From Lachnospiraceae bacterium UBA2868 (GTDB taxonomy: Bacteria > Bacillota_A > Clostridia > Lachnospirales > Lachnospiraceae): a stretch of DNA of 5,726 nt. Shown one piece after another: positions 4,188-5,726 of this stretch (within the stretch, counting starts at the first letter, position 1; each line of letters starts with the position of its first letter). The notes beneath the pieces were generated by a model. It saw only the letters and a program-made list of their open reading frames with translations, had not been told where the DNA came from and did no database searches. The translations under genes were made by a program, and so were the position numbers. Location of the stretch: assembly GCA_002350465.1 (NCBI GenBank), contig DEEW01000182.1:10997-16722 (forward strand), in the 5' to 3' direction.

Positions 4188-5726
4188 TTAAACACTGGCC
4201 TGACTGTCCGCTCCCATCCGTGCCGTCTCTTCCTCTTCAAGAACCCTGTAGGCCACCTTTCCTACAAGTGTCTTGGGCATGTCGTCCCTGAATTCAATAT
4301 CATAAGGCATGGCATATTTTGCAATATTCTTTTTACAGTATGCCATAAGCTCCTCTTTGGTCGCCCCTGTCGGATCCACCCCCGGTACAAGCTTGACAAA
4401 AGCTTTAACCTTCTGCATCTTATATGGATCGGGTACACCGATAACACAGCTCATCTGCACCTTCTCATGGGCATCAAGTATGTTCTCGATCTGTCCGGGA
4501 TACACGTTATAACCTGATGTAATGATCATACGCTTTGCCCTTCCCTTAAAGTAGACGAAGCCCTCGGAATCCATAGTACCCAGATCTCCGGTATATACCC
4601 ATGTCTCACCGTCATCGTGGGTACGAAGCGTCTTGGCTGTCTCTTCCGGATGGTTCATATACTCCTTCATTACGGTAGGTCCGGCAAGAAGTATTTCCCC
4701 CTCCTCTCCGTAAGGAACCTCATGATCCGTCCCCGGCTCAACGATCTTGATATATGTATCCGGAAAGGGAACTCCTATGCTTCCGGGCTTAAACATATGG
4801 GGCGGTGTAAGGCAGCATGCCGTAACCGTCTCGGTTGTTCCGTACCCTTCCCGCACCTGAATGGTCGCCTTATGGTCATACAGGAAAGCATCGAATTTCT
4901 TTTTCAGTTCCACGCTCAGGCTGTCTCCTCCCGAGAATACACCCTTCAGGCAGCTAAGATCTGCTCCTTCCATGCTGGGCAGACGCAGAAGTGCTTCATA
5001 CAACGTAGGAACACCCGCAATGAAGTTACACCTGTATTTTACTATCAGTTTTGCGTAACTCTTTGCCGTGAATCTCGGTACAAGAATACACCGCCCTCCC
5101 TGTGAAAGCATGGAATGGATGCACACACCCAGCCCGAAGCCGTGGAAAAGCGGCATAGCCGCAAGCATCTTGTCTCCCGGACGAAACATGGGATTGGCCG
5201 CGATAACCTGTTGACCGAGAGCATTGAAATTACGGTTTGTAAGAACGATACCTTTGGTTGTTCCGGTGGTTCCGCCCGAATACAATACAACCGACGGATC
5301 ACTTCCTGCTCTTTGTACACGGTACTGATAGAAGCAGTGATTCGACAATTTCATAAACTCCTTCCACCGTATTACTGGAGCATCCTTGGGGATTTTGCGG
5401 ATCTTCCTTCCCTCAGTAAGCATATATCCGGCTCTGACGGGCTTGGAGAGTTCATCCTTCACGGATGCAATAATTATGTTAACCACATTTGTATTTGCCC
5501 GTACCGACTCAAACTTATGATAAAACTGGTCAAGGGTAATGGCAGTTACCGATTTGCTCTCATTTAAGTAGAACTCTATCTCCTTTTCGGCAGACAGGGG
5601 ATGTATCATATTGGCGATACCTCCCACAAGATTAACTGCATAGAACATATAAATTGCCTGAGGGCAGTTAGGCATTGCTATCGTAACGCAATCATTTTCA
5701 CGGATGCCGATGGTCTTGAGCGCCTT
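4188..5726 (-). CDS. AMP-forming acyl-CoA ligase (AMP-dependent synthetase), 5'-partial
   Basis: Activates a carboxylic acid, probably a fatty acid, with ATP to an acyl-adenylate and transfers it to CoA. The frame stays open to the right edge, giving 512 residues. An internal Met at 5675 is not the start, because the 17 codons before it (ending ENDCVTIA) fit the family. Numbering from that Met, the ATP-binding P-loop YSGGTTGTTKG is at 132-142, GYGTTET at 277-283, and YTGDL with the ribose-binding Asp364 at 361-365. The hinge region GRAKRMIITSGYNVYP is at 378-393, and the PKTLVGKV motif with the catalytic Lys473 is at 467-474. All core motifs are present, so the enzyme should be active. Family members have about 550 residues, so perhaps 40-60 are missing. 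No membrane segment is seen. Substrate cannot be fixed from sequence: long-chain fatty acid is most likely, but an aryl or other acid is possible. It lies upstream of folBK and is probably co-transcribed. Confidence 0.93.
   Translation of the reverse strand, partial: KALKTIGIRENDCVTIAMPNCPQAIYMFYAVNLVGGIANMIHPLSAEKEIEFYLNESKSVTAITLDQFYHKFESVRANTNVVNIIIASVKDELSKPVRAGYMLTEGRKIRKIPKDAPVIRWKEFMKLSNHCFYQYRVQRAGSDPSVVLYSGGTTGTTKGIVLTNRNFNALGQQVIAANPMFRPGDKMLAAMPLFHGFGLGVCIHSMLSQGGRCILVPRFTAKSYAKLIVKYRCNFIAGVPTLYEALLRLPSMEGADLSCLKGVFSGGDSLSVELKKKFDAFLYDHKATIQVREGYGTTETVTACCLTPPHMFKPGSIGVPFPDTYIKIVEPGTDHEVPYGEEGEILLAGPTVMKEYMNHPEETAKTLRTHDDGETWVYTGDLGTMDSEGFVYFKGRAKRMIITSGYNVYPGQIENILDAHEKVQMSCVIGVPDPYKMQKVKAFVKLVPGVDPTGATKEELMAYCKKNIAKYAMPYDIEFRDDMPKTLVGKVAYRVLEEEETARMGADSQASV

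Noticed and set aside
4617..5567. Two long plus-strand frames (4617-5105 and 5115-5567) opposite the acyl-CoA ligase.
   Set aside because: The minus strand encodes all core adenylation motifs across the same bases, and the plus-strand translations show no domain pattern.
5673..5675. ATG at 5675 as the start of the acyl-CoA ligase.
   Set aside because: The frame continues open to the window edge with family-like sequence (KTIGIRENDCVTIA) before it, so the gene is cut by the window rather than starting here.

Overview
The window looks like ordinary chromosomal DNA from an anaerobic Firmicute, most likely a Lachnospiraceae member (Butyrivibrio-like). This is an inference. It rests on the strong AGGAGG-type ribosome binding sites, the moderate base composition judged by eye, the DUF5050-type secreted propeller protein, the FolB-FolK fusion and the general character of the GalE, GalU and acyl-CoA ligase proteins. 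No rRNA, tRNA, CRISPR array, transposase, phage gene or integration site was seen.

Layout, left to right. Positions 1-207 (+) hold the last 68 codons of an unrecognised protein. Its stop overlaps the stop of galU, which faces it. Positions 2135-204 (-) form a two-gene unit, galE then galU, 24 nt apart, which makes and interconverts UDP-glucose and UDP-galactose. Positions 2136-2335 are a 200 nt divergent intergenic region, the only sizeable non-coding stretch. It carries candidate promoters in both directions and several symmetric elements, including a 15-bp palindrome identical to the published Bacillus PerR-box consensus on the -10 of the rightward promoter. Positions 2336-3346 (+) encode a membrane-anchored or secreted protein built from about seven propeller-like repeats. 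Its 3' end overlaps the 3' end of the next gene by 20 nt. Positions 4139-3327 (-) encode a fused dihydroneopterin aldolase / HPPK of folate synthesis. Positions 5726-4188 (-) encode an AMP-forming acyl-CoA ligase whose N-terminus lies beyond the window. It is upstream of folBK, with only 48 nt between them.

Working together: galE and galU probably supply nucleotide sugars for polysaccharide, glycolipid or cell-wall glycan synthesis. No galK or galT is present, so the pair need not serve galactose catabolism. The acyl-CoA ligase and folBK are probably co-transcribed, although their pathways have no obvious link. The propeller gene is a single-gene unit transcribed away from galE.

Most of the window is housekeeping metabolism, and I do not see a clear new biological system. 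The most interesting part is the divergent control region and the uncharacterised surface propeller protein it drives.
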